DNA from: Fonsecaea monophora
Lineage: Eukaryota > Ascomycota > Eurotiomycetes > Chaetothyriales > Herpotrichiellaceae
DNA: 64,000 nucleotides
Reading direction: 5' to 3'
Assembly (NCBI RefSeq): GCF_001642475.1
Contig: NW_019173977.1
Location: forward strand, 124,001 to 188,000
How positions within the stretch are numbered: position 1 is the first letter of the stretch; every line of letters starts with the position of its first letter. Positions 44,661-55,544 of the stretch are shown here, in pieces. The translations under genes were made by a program, and so were the position numbers. The notes beneath the pieces were generated by a model that saw only the letters and a program-made list of their open reading frames with translations, did not search any database and was not told the origin of the DNA.

Positions 44661-47474
44661 ATGGCACCACCATGGCATCAAACGACCCTGTCAACGGGTC
44701 AAGCTACCTCGATTGACCTCGCCCGCAATCAGAGCTACGGCACAAAACCTCTGGCTGGGATCAAACGTACCATCGATGCAGTTCGTGATGTTCAGATAAG
44801 CCCTCCAGTCCAGAGCTCATCATCAGTTCCGCGGCCACAGACTATCGACACACCTCTTTCCCGGCATAATTGCCAGGCCCCTCGTCTACAAGCTAGCTGT
44901 ATTACTCGTCCAGACTACAGTGATGACAGCAAAGCAGCCCCGAACCCCACACCCATTCATATTCCTCCATTCAAGTCATCTACCCCAGGGCCCTCGCAAA
45001 ACCCGCTTCTCAGCCTTCGACATGCTCGTTATGGTTTACCTTCCAAGCTGGTTGATAACTTTGAATCACTCGGGGTGCGCGCCATATACTCCTGGCAGTC
45101 ATCGTGCCTATTGGGCCGGGGATTGTTGACCGGAGAACAAAACCTGGTCTATACAGCCCCCACAGGTGGGGGCAAGTCGTTGGTCGCAGATATCCTACTA
45201 ATCAAGCGGGTCATTGAAGATCCTATAGCAAAGGCGATCCTGGTCCTCCCTTATGTTGCTCTCGTTCAAGAAAAGTTGAGGTGGCTCCGCAGCTTAGTGG
45301 ACAAGGTCCCCAAGGTTGTTTGCGACAGTCTCGATGGTGTGCCAACACCAACCTGGCGCCAGCCAACCCCATTTGTGCGAGTCAGTGGATTCTTTGGTGG
45401 GAGCAGAACGAATATCAGCTGGTCCGACTGCGACATCGCCGTCTGCACCATCGAGAAGGCCAATTCGTTGGTCAATAGCGCCATTGAAGAAGGCAAATAT
45501 GGTGACATTGGTGTAGTGGTACTGGATGAACTTCATATGATCAGCGACGAACACCGGGGATATCTTATGGAACTTCTTGCCACGAAGCTCATGTCGCTTG
45601 CATGGGGTGAGAAGAACGTTCAGATCGTGGGTATGAGCGGCACCCTGCCAAATCCACAATTGCTAGCACAATGGCTGAACGCAAAATTTTACATCGCGAA
45701 GTACCGTCCAATTCCCATCGAGGAACATCTTGTGTACGAGAATGCCATCTATCCAACAGCAAATGCGAAAGAGTTCTTTCGCACAGCAAGTCAGCTGGCG
45801 GCCGGCGATGCTGTCCCAACACAACGACCACAACCTCAGCGGACGATCGCTAGATCAAACCATAAAGAACTCCAAAGTCCAACTCCCAATGCAGTTGTAG
45901 CTTTGGCTGTTGAGACTGCCCTTGCTGGTCACGGGGCACTGGTATTTTGCGGCAGTCGAATGGGTGCAGAGAATACAGCGCTCTTGATCAGCGACGCGTT
46001 ACCTACAGACCACCTGAGCCGGGAAGAGTTGGAACGGCGTCAAGATCTCCTGGCATCGCTCTGTGCACTGCCAGGGGGATTTGAGCCATCTTTTTCCAAG
46101 ACTGTTCCTTGCGGAGTCGGCTTTCATCACGCCGGATTGACAACTGAAGAGCGAGAGCTGGTTTGCGAAGCGTATGACGCAGGGATCCTACGGGTGATGG
46201 TGGCGACGTGCAGTCTCGCGGCGGGCATCAATCTTCCAGCAAGAAGAGTAATATTGAATGGAGCTCGGATGGGTCGAGAGCTGGTCGGCCCTGCAATGCT
46301 TCGACAGATGCGGGGACGTGCTGGCCGCAAAGGCAAGGATGAAGTCGGTGAGACCTACCTTTGCTGTCAAAAGGCCGATCTTGAGGCTGTGGCAGAATTA
46401 CTTGAGGCGGAAATGCCTCCGGTCGAAAGCTGCCTGACGCCTGAAAAGAGAGGGTTCAAGAGAGCTCTTCTGGAGGTCATTGCTACCCGTATGGCGTCCA
46501 GCATAGCGTCATTGGATGGATACGTTCGCTCATCACTTCTTTGGCATAGCATTGGCCATTCGCAGGTTGCTGAGATGGTCGAAATGGCGAAGCAGGCATT
46601 ACTCCAGGACGGATTGATTCAAGAAGGAGAATACGATGGTTGCCTTGAACCAACCAGGCTTGGAATCGCGGTTGTGGCATCTGGTCTCGGCCCTGAGGAT
46701 GGGACTTTTATCCACGCGGAATTGCGACGGGCACTCGAAGCGTTCGTTATGGATGGTGAAATGCACATATTCTATCTGTTCACTCCGGTCCAGACCACGG
46801 GGCTCGCGGAAATTTCGTGGTTGACTTTCCGAAACCAATTGGAAGATCTCGACGAGAGTGGAATACGAGCGATCCGACTTATCGGCGTCAATCCTGCTTT
46901 TGTGAATAGACTCGTCAACAGCGGTGCTCAACTCAAGGAAAACACGGCAGAAGAGATCCATATGGCGCGAATCTATCGCAGAGCATACTCAGCCTTCCAG
47001 CTGCGAGATCTGTGCAATGAGATGCCGATCCACGAAATCAGTCTGAAATATTCTGTGCCGCGGGGACAAGTGCAGACACTGGCTCAAACCTGTCACGGAT
47101 TCGCTGCGGGCATGATCAAATTCTGCGAGAGAATGGGCTGGGGAATGCTAGCGGCTGTGCTGGAACATATGCTGGATCGCCTTCGTGCGGGAGCACGCGC
47201 CGATCTCCTGGAAATGGCTCAGATAGCATTCGTCAAGAGTCGCATGGCCCGGATGCTGTGGGAGAACGGGTTCAAGAGTGTTCGAGCTCTGAGTGAAGCC
47301 GATCCGCAGGCTCTGGTACCGATCATGATGCAAGCTCAGGCAAGGAAAATGAAATTGCAGGGAGAGGCTGCCGCCAAGTTCCAGGCAAAGTTATTTTCCA
47401 AGGCAGAGATTATAGTCAGCAGCGCGAACAGGCTGTGGGAGAGACAACAAATGGTGCAATGGGAGGAGGAATGA
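44661..47474 (+). CDS. Pol theta/HELQ-type superfamily 2 DNA helicase
   Basis: A repair helicase related to the helicase half of DNA polymerase theta and to HELQ; Neurospora MUS-301 is the probable counterpart. The single-exon product is 937 aa. Walker A is APTGGGKS at 166-173 and the DExH-type box is DELH at 289-292. Motif III is MSGTLPN, and motif VI is QMRGRAGRKG followed by GETYLCC. The C-terminal third holds the winged-helix/ratchet and helix-hairpin-helix-like regions expected of the Hel308 fold (end ~QALVPIMMQAQARKM). No polymerase domain follows before the stop at 47472, so this is a helicase-only protein. The N-terminal ~110 residues are disordered and Ser/Pro-rich. Predicted role: replication-fork and interstrand-crosslink repair in the nucleus. 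Confidence 0.87.
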   Translation: MAPPWHQTTLSTGQATSIDLARNQSYGTKPLAGIKRTIDAVRDVQISPPVQSSSSVPRPQTIDTPLSRHNCQAPRLQASCITRPDYSDDSKAAPNPTPIHIPPFKSSTPGPSQNPLLSLRHARYGLPSKLVDNFESLGVRAIYSWQSSCLLGRGLLTGEQNLVYTAPTGGGKSLVADILLIKRVIEDPIAKAILVLPYVALVQEKLRWLRSLVDKVPKVVCDSLDGVPTPTWRQPTPFVRVSGFFGGSRTNISWSDCDIAVCTIEKANSLVNSAIEEGKYGDIGVVVLDELHMISDEHRGYLMELLATKLMSLAWGEKNVQIVGMSGTLPNPQLLAQWLNAKFYIAKYRPIPIEEHLVYENAIYPTANAKEFFRTASQLAAGDAVPTQRPQPQRTIARSNHKELQSPTPNAVVALAVETALAGHGALVFCGSRMGAENTALLISDALPTDHLSREELERRQDLLASLCALPGGFEPSFSKTVPCGVGFHHAGLTTEERELVCEAYDAGILRVMVATCSLAAGINLPARRVILNGARMGRELVGPAMLRQMRGRAGRKGKDEVGETYLCCQKADLEAVAELLEAEMPPVESCLTPEKRGFKRALLEVIATRMASSIASLDGYVRSSLLWHSIGHSQVAEMVEMAKQALLQDGLIQEGEYDGCLEPTRLGIAVVASGLGPEDGTFIHAELRRALEAFVMDGEMHIFYLFTPVQTTGLAEISWLTFRNQLEDLDESGIRAIRLIGVNPAFVNRLVNSGAQLKENTAEEIHMARIYRRAYSAFQLRDLCNEMPIHEISLKYSVPRGQVQTLAQTCHGFAAGMIKFCERMGWGMLAAVLEHMLDRLRAGARADLLEMAQIAFVKSRMARMLWENGFKSVRALSEADPQALVPIMMQAQARKMKLQGEAAAKFQAKLFSKAEIIVSSANRLWERQQMVQWEEE

Positions 47475-48998
47475 CAGTCTGGATATACTCGCCCGTCGGC
47501 GTGAATTCTCCTCTAGGAGCCACAGTTGCGCAATTCGAGTTGGATCTCGCTATCAGTTCCAAAGAGTACGAGGAAATACGAGTATCCTGGCGTGCCTTGC
47601 ATTAGTGGTGGCATTTCTCAACGCAGATGGGTAACTTACTGTAAGGGGCAATGCGTTCTTACCTTGTTGAGCACTGTCCACGCCAGTTGGAGGTACGCGC
47701 TCCGGTCGCACCAACAGAACAATTGGACAGTGTGAAGCTAGCAATACAAGCGAGGGCAGTATCCGGTGGGGGGACTGATCTGATGCAAATGATCGGTGTT
47801 GTAGTTTTTCGCCGACGCTGCCGACGATCTGAATCTCCTACACAGCATCGAGAATGATTATTAGGACAGGAGCGCAGTCGGGACAAGGCGGTTGGTGCAT
47901 CATGATTCCAGCATCTGCATCGACATTACATCGCAGATGCCGGCTGACAAATGACCGACAGCGGTGTCCCCTGGGTGTCCCCAGTGTCTGGAGAGGCTTG
48001 ATCATCTGGAGGAATACCGGCATGGAGAGAATTGTAGGCCACAAAGACTCCGAAAAGGTCGGGTTGGGAGGTCGGGAGTGGGTGGATTACAAAGAGAAGA
48101 CCAATAGCGCAGGCGGGTGGCTCGGTCGATTCCGCACTTCGCAAGCAGCAGCCCGGGCTTGATTGGCCGTGCTTTGGCAATCTTCTGTCAGCTTTTCATA
48201 AGCTGCTGGTTGCTAGGGAACTTTTTGGTGGCATGGATAGGATGCTTGGAGATAGCATTGCGGAAACCAGCGGTACATCGTTCTCGGATGAGTACATGAC
48301 TTACAAAACATGTTGCCCTTGTTATGATGCGGATGGAAGTTGGAAAGAAAATTTGCGCCGCAGGAAAAAAGAAATATTGTTGAAATGACGGCCGTTGACC
48401 ATGAGAGGTTATGGGATTGCATGAGTGGCTGGTGTCATTACATCTTCAGAGGGTTGGTGTCAGGTACCTACTATCAGCAGCATTACCCACTTCCACGCTG
48501 GGTCTCATGGTTCCTGGGTCGCAGTATGTGCTCTGGCGTCATCATAGGCTCCACTGGCAGCTCTAGCACCCCTGCTTACACCTGGCACTGCCCACTAAAG
48601 CTCTGCGGGGTTCCCGACCACGCCTGTCCAGTGCCTGTAGTGACCTGCCTTCCCAATGCGTGTTGACGAATCGTCAGCAACTCTGGGCGCAGAGTTCCAG
48701 GCACACCCGGAAGAGCCCCTCGTCTGAGGATGAAACTAAAGACGAGAGTAAACAAGGTGCAAGGTGGGAGCGTTCCGTGGTGATGAAGCTTCATTCGTAA
48801 GATCACTGTGCTTCAATTGACTTGCAGCGGCATACCGAGTGCCGCTGCGCATACAAAAACCTCGACACTTCCTCCTCTCCTGTACCTCATTCTCTCTTCT
48901 CCATCTCACACCCAAGCTTCGTCCTCGAGCCCATACAGCCTCTGTCCCTGTTTCCCTTTCTCCGTCTCAGTCTATCTTCCGTACACAACCCTTTCACA
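47475..48998. other. Intergenic, promoter side of the quinone reductase gene
   Basis: About 1.5 kb without a supported gene. The last 150 bases are strongly pyrimidine-rich, typical of a highly expressed fungal promoter and leader. Confidence 0.5.
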
Positions 48999-49804
48999 AT
49001 GGCTCCCAAGATCGCCATCATCTACGTACGTTGCTCTCTCAACCCTTCACTCAACCCTCCCTTGCCGCCTGCTACACTTCCCGTTCATCTTGGCGCATTG
49101 TTTTCCTTTTGTGACCGATGCTAACAGAACTGTTCTGAAACAATAGTACTCCATGTACGGCCATGTTGCCCAGCTGGCTCAAGCAGAGAAGAAGGGTATT
49201 GAAGAGGCCGGTGGCACTGCCGATATCTACCAGTACGTTTTCTACATCATTGCCGTCTGCCTGCAGAGACAGACCAACAGGGACTAACTTCGCTGCCTCT
49301 AGAATCGAGGAAACCCTCCCCCAGGAGGTCCTGAGCAAAATGCACGCGCCAGGCATGAACAAGGACGTCCCCGTCGCTACCCCCGAGATCTTGCTCAAGT
49401 ACGACGCTTTCCTCTTCGGCATTGCCACCCGTTACGGCACATACTCGGCCCAGTGGAAGACCTTCATCGATAGACTCGGTGGACACTGGCAGACCGGAGC
49501 GCTCTTTGGAAAATACTTTGGCCTGTTCATCAGCACCGCCACTCTCGGTGGTGGCCAAGAGACCACAGCCATCACGGCTCTCTCGTCCTGGGTTCATCAG
49601 GGCATGATCTACGTTCCCCTTGGTTATGCTAAAGCCTTCCCCATCATGGCCGACCTGAGCGCAGCTCGTGGCGGTAGCCCATGGGGTGCAGGTACATTCG
49701 CTGCTGGTGATGGCTCCAGACAGCCTTCGGCTCCGGAATTGGAGCTCGCCACCATCCAGGGCAAGTCCTTCTACGAGCACCTCAGCAAGGTCAGCTTTGC
49801 GTGA
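48999..49804 (+). CDS. Flavodoxin-fold NAD(P)H:quinone oxidoreductase (WrbA/Ycp4/Alt a 7 family)
   Basis: FMN-dependent two-electron quinone reductase protecting against oxidative stress. Exons 48999-49025, 49147-49232 and 49303-49804 give 204 aa, the usual family length; introns are 121 and 70 bp with GTACGT donors and a CTAAC branch in the second. The product starts MAPKIAIIYYSMYGHVAQLAQ, the FMN phosphate loop region. FLFGIATRYGTYSAQWKTF, TATLGGGQETT and GGSPWGAGTFAAGDGSR follow, all family signatures. Two of the three exons encode only the first ~38 residues. The stop at 49802 is TGA in the context TGA-CTA-G. The same frame continues for 61 codons to a C-terminal CVIL, so a second, longer form is proposed (separate entry). 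Confidence 0.93.
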
Positions 49805-49990
49805 CTAGATGGCAGTGCCGAAGAGAAGCCTGCCGCAGAAAATGGCGTAAAACCTGCCGAGCAGACTGCGAAGACAACAGAGACAACAGCTGCTGCGGGA
49901 CCAAAGAGACCAACACAACCGATACAGACAGATGACAAGGAAGAGGAGAGCGGGCCATGTGGATTGCCCAAGAAGTGTGTGATTTTATGA
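49802..49990 (+). promoter_or_regulatory. Candidate stop-codon readthrough site and CaaX-ending extension
   Basis: The TGA at 49802-49804 is followed by CTAG, matching the strongest known eukaryotic readthrough context (UGA CUA, with G next). In phase with the gene, 61 sense codons run to TGA at 49988-49990. The extension is Ala/Glu/Lys/Thr-rich and hydrophilic (starts LDGSAEEKPAAENG) and ends GPCGLPKKCVIL. The last four residues form a CaaX box with Leu at X, expected to be geranylgeranylated, preceded by two Lys and another Cys. Readthrough would yield a 266-residue, membrane-anchored isoform, counting one residue inserted at the stop. A splice explanation would need an intron of about 19 bases, too short. 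A recent nonsense mutation is the main alternative. Confidence 0.6.
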
Positions 49991-50502
49991 TCCCTTCTCG
50001 TGTGGACAAGCATATGAGGTGGGGGGAAGACAGTGCGGATTCGTAGTCGCGAGAAGAGAGAAAGTACAAAGATACCATTCTGCTAATATATGGCTTATGA
50101 TCAACAGAACATTCAATCTGACAAACGAAGTTTCTGCGAAACGATGTCTTCCTCACTAGGAAGAAGTCCCAATCTCGCGTCTGTAAATAGTGACTGACCA
50201 CACGGAGCACGAAGCGAGAGAAATCATGGATAATTCCGATAGGGGGCACCGCAGGACACTAACTAGAGAAGTTCAGGCCACCCATCATCAGCCGATGAGC
50301 AGAATAACGAGGACCAGTAGAGGACATACCTAGCTAGCCCGGGCCACGGTGATCGACCTCCACACCCCTCCAAGAAACTTTCGACCAGGCTGCTGTCCAC
50401 CAGATCCCCCCGGCTTGTGAGGAAGGCGGGCAAAGAATTCCAATATCTAGTCTTGCCTGTAGATCCTCTGTTGACTCTCTGCGACACTCCTTCCCCAAGA
50501 AA
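49991..50502. other. Intergenic, nothing recognised
   Basis: Spacer between two same-strand genes. Confidence 0.5.
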
Positions 50503-52216
50503 ATGTCGAATGCGCAGGCGGCAGCCTCACTGTTCGAGGCCTACGGCCAGTTCCCCATTGCGAAAACCTTCGCAGCCACCGACTCAGTACCCGAACCGCT
50601 AGATTCACAATTGCCCGCTTACGGCGCCTCGTTTGACGCGGACCCTTTGACCAAGAGACACGCAGCCTGCGATGAGTGCAGTCCGTCCTCTGAATATGCC
50701 ATGACTCCGTGCCTAGACTCACAATACCTCAGGAAAGCGCAAGTTGAAGTGCTCGGGCGAAGCCACGGGCTGCGCACGATGTGTCAAGCAGGCCTTGAAG
50801 TGCCGCTACTCGGCGCAGAAGCAGATGGGCAGACCGCGCAAGAAACAGAAGACGGACGACTTCCTTCAAGACGACGAGGTCTCGGCTATAGACACGTCCC
50901 ATCTGAATAGTGCCCTGCGGCCGACTCCCATTTCTGCCCTCTATCCTCAACCCCCTCCGGCGCCGCCCGCCGTCGCCGAACTGGCAATCGACCCTGGACT
51001 CTCTGAAAAAGTTGTTGAGCGTACAAACTTTGAGAATATCTGCACAGCGCCCATTACCCAGTCCATTAAACGTGCCAGCCACGAGGCCCGAGTGGTGGCG
51101 GAAAAGGCAAACTCCTCAAGTCTACACTGTCAAGGCTCCAACAGCACCTCACCGTACGATGGGCCTCGCACACCCCCGGCTACAAACGACGTTTTGCCCC
51201 AGGGTTCTTATCCGACCGATGTCTCGCTGTGGCCTGACTTCAGTGACATGACCATGCTTCCAATCTTGGTGCAAGAAAGCCATGAACACGACACGCAGTT
51301 GTACTCTACCAACGACGCAGACCCAAACTCCTCTCTGCCCAGTGACAAAGGACCTGGGCCGTATGCTAACCATTTCGCCAACCTCAGCACAAATCAAAGC
51401 TCATTGACACATCTCCCCACTATTCCAGCTTGTCCCTGCCTGCCCAACCTCTATCTCACTCTGTCAACCCTCTCTACTCTGTCTGCATTTCCCGTATCCT
51501 CTGGCATGGTCGATGCGCTCCTCGCCGCGCATCGGACCGGTCGTTCTGTTATATATTGTCCCGTTTGCCCCCAGAAAATGCAATCGGGCTCTCAAAACGT
51601 ATTTCTGAGCACCATGTTGATTACGGTGCTTGCGGATCATTGGCACCGTGTCAAAAAGGCTAGTGCTGAAGAGCTGAAGAGGGGGTTTAGCAGCACAGAA
51701 TCAGTGCCACCGGACAACCCGTCAGAACCCTTGAGTATCCGCGAAGATCTTGAGTGGCGCACATTTGGTTATCATTTGATTCGAGCATATGTTTTCGGTG
51801 ACCACGCAATTCCCGACCCGCCCGATGGCTCGTTCCATGCTTTGAGAAAACCGCAATTCATACCTACCCATATATCGTCTGAGGATAGCGACACCTCTAC
51901 CGTTTACACACTCGAGTCGCTTGTGTCCGCTATCGAACGGCGTCAGAAGCAATGGCATGATGTTGAGCCCTACCACAACTCGCAGGAATTTCCCCCTCGG
52001 TTAGAACACAATCACGTACAGGCTGGCGCTCACGGTAATTGTCGGGGTTTGCCACGAGGATATGCGCCGGGGATGACGCTCGAGGACATTAAGAAGTGCG
52101 AAGACGAGCATCGTGCTGGGGGGAGTGCTGAGGATGGTTTGCTGTGTTTAAAGATTGTGAAGCATTCTAGGATTATGCTGGGCAGTTTGGAAGGAGGTAT
52201 ACCGAGGATCGAATGA
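50503..52216 (+). CDS. Zn2Cys6 transcription factor
   Basis: Exons 50503-50680 and 50733-52216 give 553 aa. The 52 bp intron (GTCCGT...CTCAG) splits the zinc cluster. Only the spliced product restores C-x2-C-x6-C-x6-C-x2-C-x6-C, as CDEC-RKRKLKC followed by CARC-VKQALKC (about residues 56-83), with the basic linker GRPRKKQK just after. The remainder is mostly disordered. A conserved-looking helical block near residues 310-380 starts LPNLYLTLSTLSTLSAFP, similar to the C-terminal region of AflR-type regulators. It is the first gene upstream of the peroxisomal kinase/ligase cluster and on the same strand as the kinase, so it is a candidate regulator of that cluster by position only. Confidence 0.85.
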
Positions 52217-53083
52217 TGATGAATCGAGGATCCATCTCGGACGAAAATGCAGAACCAAGGCAAGCTGCAGCCCAGGAACGGTCTGTCGGATGTCGATGGC
52301 GACGTCTCTCCGATCCTCAGCCAGCGTTGACGACAATTCTGGCTTTGGAGACAGTATCTTCAGTCGACAATGCGCAGACCGAATCTGTTAGCTCCCTCTC
52401 AGCTTCCAGGCAGCTACAAGCATTAGCACGGTCGTTCAACTAGCACTGACACCTCTTCGCCGTTCAGCTCGCGGTCCTAGCCTTCAGAAGCAGCTGTCGG
52501 ATGTGAGGTTTTCCCTTTGGAGCAAACCCAGGCATACCTTTTCACCTCGTGGCCCTGCGAGCACTTTATCTTAATATTTATCAGTTGCTGACAAAGTATT
52601 TCTCTTTCACTGGGCCCGATGTCATTGTGGAAATCCAGTCTGTCGTGGATATGCCTGTCTGAAGACGGGCTGTAAAGCATTAGCACCTCTACACACCCTC
52701 TCCCTCCTGCTATTATATGGTCCTGATTCTTGCACAGAGAGGATCTCACAAGCAATTGAAGCTGATGTGGACCTCCACGGGTTGTTCCGGACAAGATCGG
52801 CCATCCCTTTTTGGCTTTTACCATCACCGTGTCTAGCAAGCCAGGCAAGCCAGGAAAACAACCTCGGTGAAGTTCGGTTGCGGAGAATATGCGCCGAGTC
52901 AAGGTTGGCCTGGTCAGACTTCGGCCATGTCCATATTCAGTGCATATCGCTGCCAGAACAACTTTGTATATATACAGAATTTCTCTTGGAACACCTGCTA
53001 CTAATACAAGCCAGGCTGTTTTGCCCCGTGGTCCCGTTTCCTTGTGTGGTGTCGTCGTGTCTATCTAGGATCGCTTCGGCAAG
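52217..53083. other. Intergenic, nothing recognised
   Basis: Promoter side of the kinase gene at 53084; short frames only. Confidence 0.5.
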
Positions 53084-54833
53084 ATGAATCCCAACCCTAC
53101 AGCAAAATCTGGCGCACGCCACGAGCTCGACGACGCCTCGCTGAGCAGATATCTTGCCAACTCGAATACCATTCCAGGTTTGAAGGCGCCTGTGGTGTCG
53201 ACGAAAATTGGCTACGGCCAGAGCAATCCCACCTACTTTCTCGACGATGCTGCGTACGTCTTTTCTGTTCAAGATCCACCCATCCAACAGCCTATATCTT
53301 ATATTTGATTTGGTTACCATGCTGTACAGTCCTCTATGGATATGTGGGTTGTGATGATTCCAGGGGGTCTTCCTGTGCTATCTTATCCATGTGTGAACGA
53401 ATGCAAGCATGGTTGTTGATGTCGTTCTGTGGCGGTCATGGAAGCGCGGGCTGCACCGTTGATTCTCTGTTGTATTTACGTTCTTGTAACTGACATTTTT
53501 ATATAGAGGCACACGCTTTATCCTGCGAAAGAAGCCATCGGGGACAATCATCAGCCCTGTTGCACACCAAGTCGACCGTGAATACCGGGTGCTGAAAGCC
53601 TTGGGCTCAGTCAAAGGGTTTCCCGTGCCGAGAGTTTATACGCTTTGCGAGGACTCGAGCGTGATTGGGACGCCATTTTATGTAAGGCTCTATCGACTTT
53701 CGTCCTTGCCTCGACGTCGGCTTTGGAGGACGAAATTATAAGTGGCTGACTGGGACGATATCTAGGTTATGGAATTCGTCAAAGGCAGAATAATAACAGA
53801 TCCCGACCTGGGTGAACTTTCGCCCTCGGATCGAAGGAAAGCGTAAGTCGTGCTCTACCCGGCACTCTGTCCAATTCATGTGCTGTCTTCGATCCTGTGA
53901 CCACCCCCAGCTACCTTTGTAGGTGTCTCTTCTTCCAGGGCCCGACTGAAATGTCAATAGGTGGATCTCCCTCGTCGAGACTCTTGCCTGGCTGCACAGC
54001 ATCGACCCGGACTCGATCGGCTTGTCCAACTTTGGCAAAAAGAAAGGCTTCTACCAACGGCATTGCAACACGTTCCAGCGGATCGAGAACCAGCAGTCCA
54101 AGGTCAAAGACATCAACACGGGCAAGGAGTTGGGCCGGGCCCACGAGCATTACGATGAGGTGGTTGATTTTGTGAGGACCAACATGACCAGTGACCGGTA
54201 TTCGATTGTGCATGGAGATTACAAGTTTGACAATGTGGTAAGTTTCGACACATGCTGAGAGACAGGAGGGTCCTAGGGACTTTTTCTTCCCATTGCATAG
54301 CGACTCTACTCTCTTGCTTTGCAAATCTCAACCTCCAGATCAATTCTAACCATGGGATAAACGAGTAGATCCTCCATCCCACCGAACCCCGCGTCATCGC
54401 CATTCTCGACTGGGAACTCTCGACGATCGGCCACCCGCTGATGGATGCCGTGTACGTGATCGGCCCGTTCTGGAACGAGACGGTGAAGGCTGGCGTGCCC
54501 TACTCGCCCGAGACCTCGCCGTACGCACCAGCCAACCGCGCCAAATCCGGCATGCCGGAGCCCGATGAGCTGCTGGACCGGTACTCACGCATCACGGGCT
54601 TCGACCCGCGCAAGGAAGGGAATCCGCCCGGCAAGGACTTTGAGGTCGCAAAGATCTTCCACTGCGTGCGCGGCGGAACCATCTCGCACGGCATCCAGGC
54701 CCGCACCATCAGCGGCCAGGCCAGCAGCGACTTTTCGCACATTTACTTTGAGAATACCCGCAAGAGTCTCGACTATGCGTACCGCATGATGCAGAGGTTG
54801 AAGGAGGCGCAGGGGGCGAAGGCAAAGTTATAG
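53084..54833 (+). CDS. Peroxisomal APH-fold kinase, ACAD10/11 kinase-domain type
   Basis: A phosphotransferase like the kinase domain of ACAD10/ACAD11 and bacterial LvaA, which phosphorylate 4-hydroxyacyl-CoA. Five exons: 53084-53253, 53507-53681, 53766-53842, 53961-54237 and 54369-54833; 387 aa. All junction phases agree. The product reads IGYGQSNPTYFL, RFILRKKPSG, HQVDREYRVLKAL, VIGTPFYVMEFVKGR, then HGDYKFDN (Brenner motif 225-232) and AILDWELSTIGHP (D247). These blocks align closely with ACAD10/11 kinase regions. It is a stand-alone kinase, with no dehydrogenase domain. The C-terminus is AKAKL, so AKL gives a canonical PTS1. It lies tail-to-tail with an acyl-CoA ligase that also ends in AKL. 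Confidence 0.88.
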
Positions 54834-55544
54834 TCCTTTCTCCAAGCTACAGTCGTGTCCCCATGGGGAGTTTTCCTGGTGGAAGGGACGGGAAAGGGAG
54901 AGTTGGAGAGTGTGATTTGGCCCGGAGGGACTGAGGTGAACGAACGATATGGGGTGGCGAAGGAGAGTCAGATTGGATGGAGATGAATTGCAAAATGCCC
55001 TCGACTTCGCTTACGTTAGATTTCCTGGTCGTAGCAGGGTTAGGCCAGGGTGAAATAAACCGAGAGGGCGAAGAGAGTCAGTCAGTAGGCAAGGAAGTGA
55101 GGAGGTAAATGAGGAAGTAAGTGCATACGTAGTAGATAGAGTGGAGGCTCGTCCACAAGGAGTGTTGTGCGACGGGGTACCAGGAAGAACATTTGTATAT
55201 ATATGTTTGACCTTCATACATACATACTGCATACCTATGTTCATACCTAATACCTAGAGTAGATCAAACTCGCTCATCTTCCAGTTCTAGTTCCAGGCCT
55301 GGGGCATTGCATGGATACAACCCATAGACCCCATCTAAACCACGCCTTCGCGTTCTCTCTCTTTCAATACTTTCCATGATTTCTCTAATCTATACTTCTA
55401 GCTGCACTTCTTCGTTTCCTTCCCCTTCTTTCTCATCCCTCACTCCAATCTTTCCCAATCTTCCCCCCCTCTCTCAGTCCTTACCTCCCTCCCTTCCTCC
55501 CTCACTCGGCCACCCTCACACTCCGAGGCAGCTTACAGCCCTAC
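54834..55544. other. Intergenic between convergent cluster genes
   Basis: 3' flanks of the kinase and the CoA ligase. Contains CT-rich tracts at 55360-55510 and AT-rich TATA/CATA repeats near 55190-55250; no gene. Confidence 0.5.

Noticed and set aside
48340..48666. 108-codon + strand frame
   Set aside because: Cys/Trp-rich random-looking sequence with no family features or flanking exons.
49785..49806. A tiny intron (GTCAGC...CTAG) removing the UGA stop of the quinone reductase
   Set aside because: It would be about 19 bases, far below the minimum for spliceosomal introns; readthrough or mutation are better explanations.
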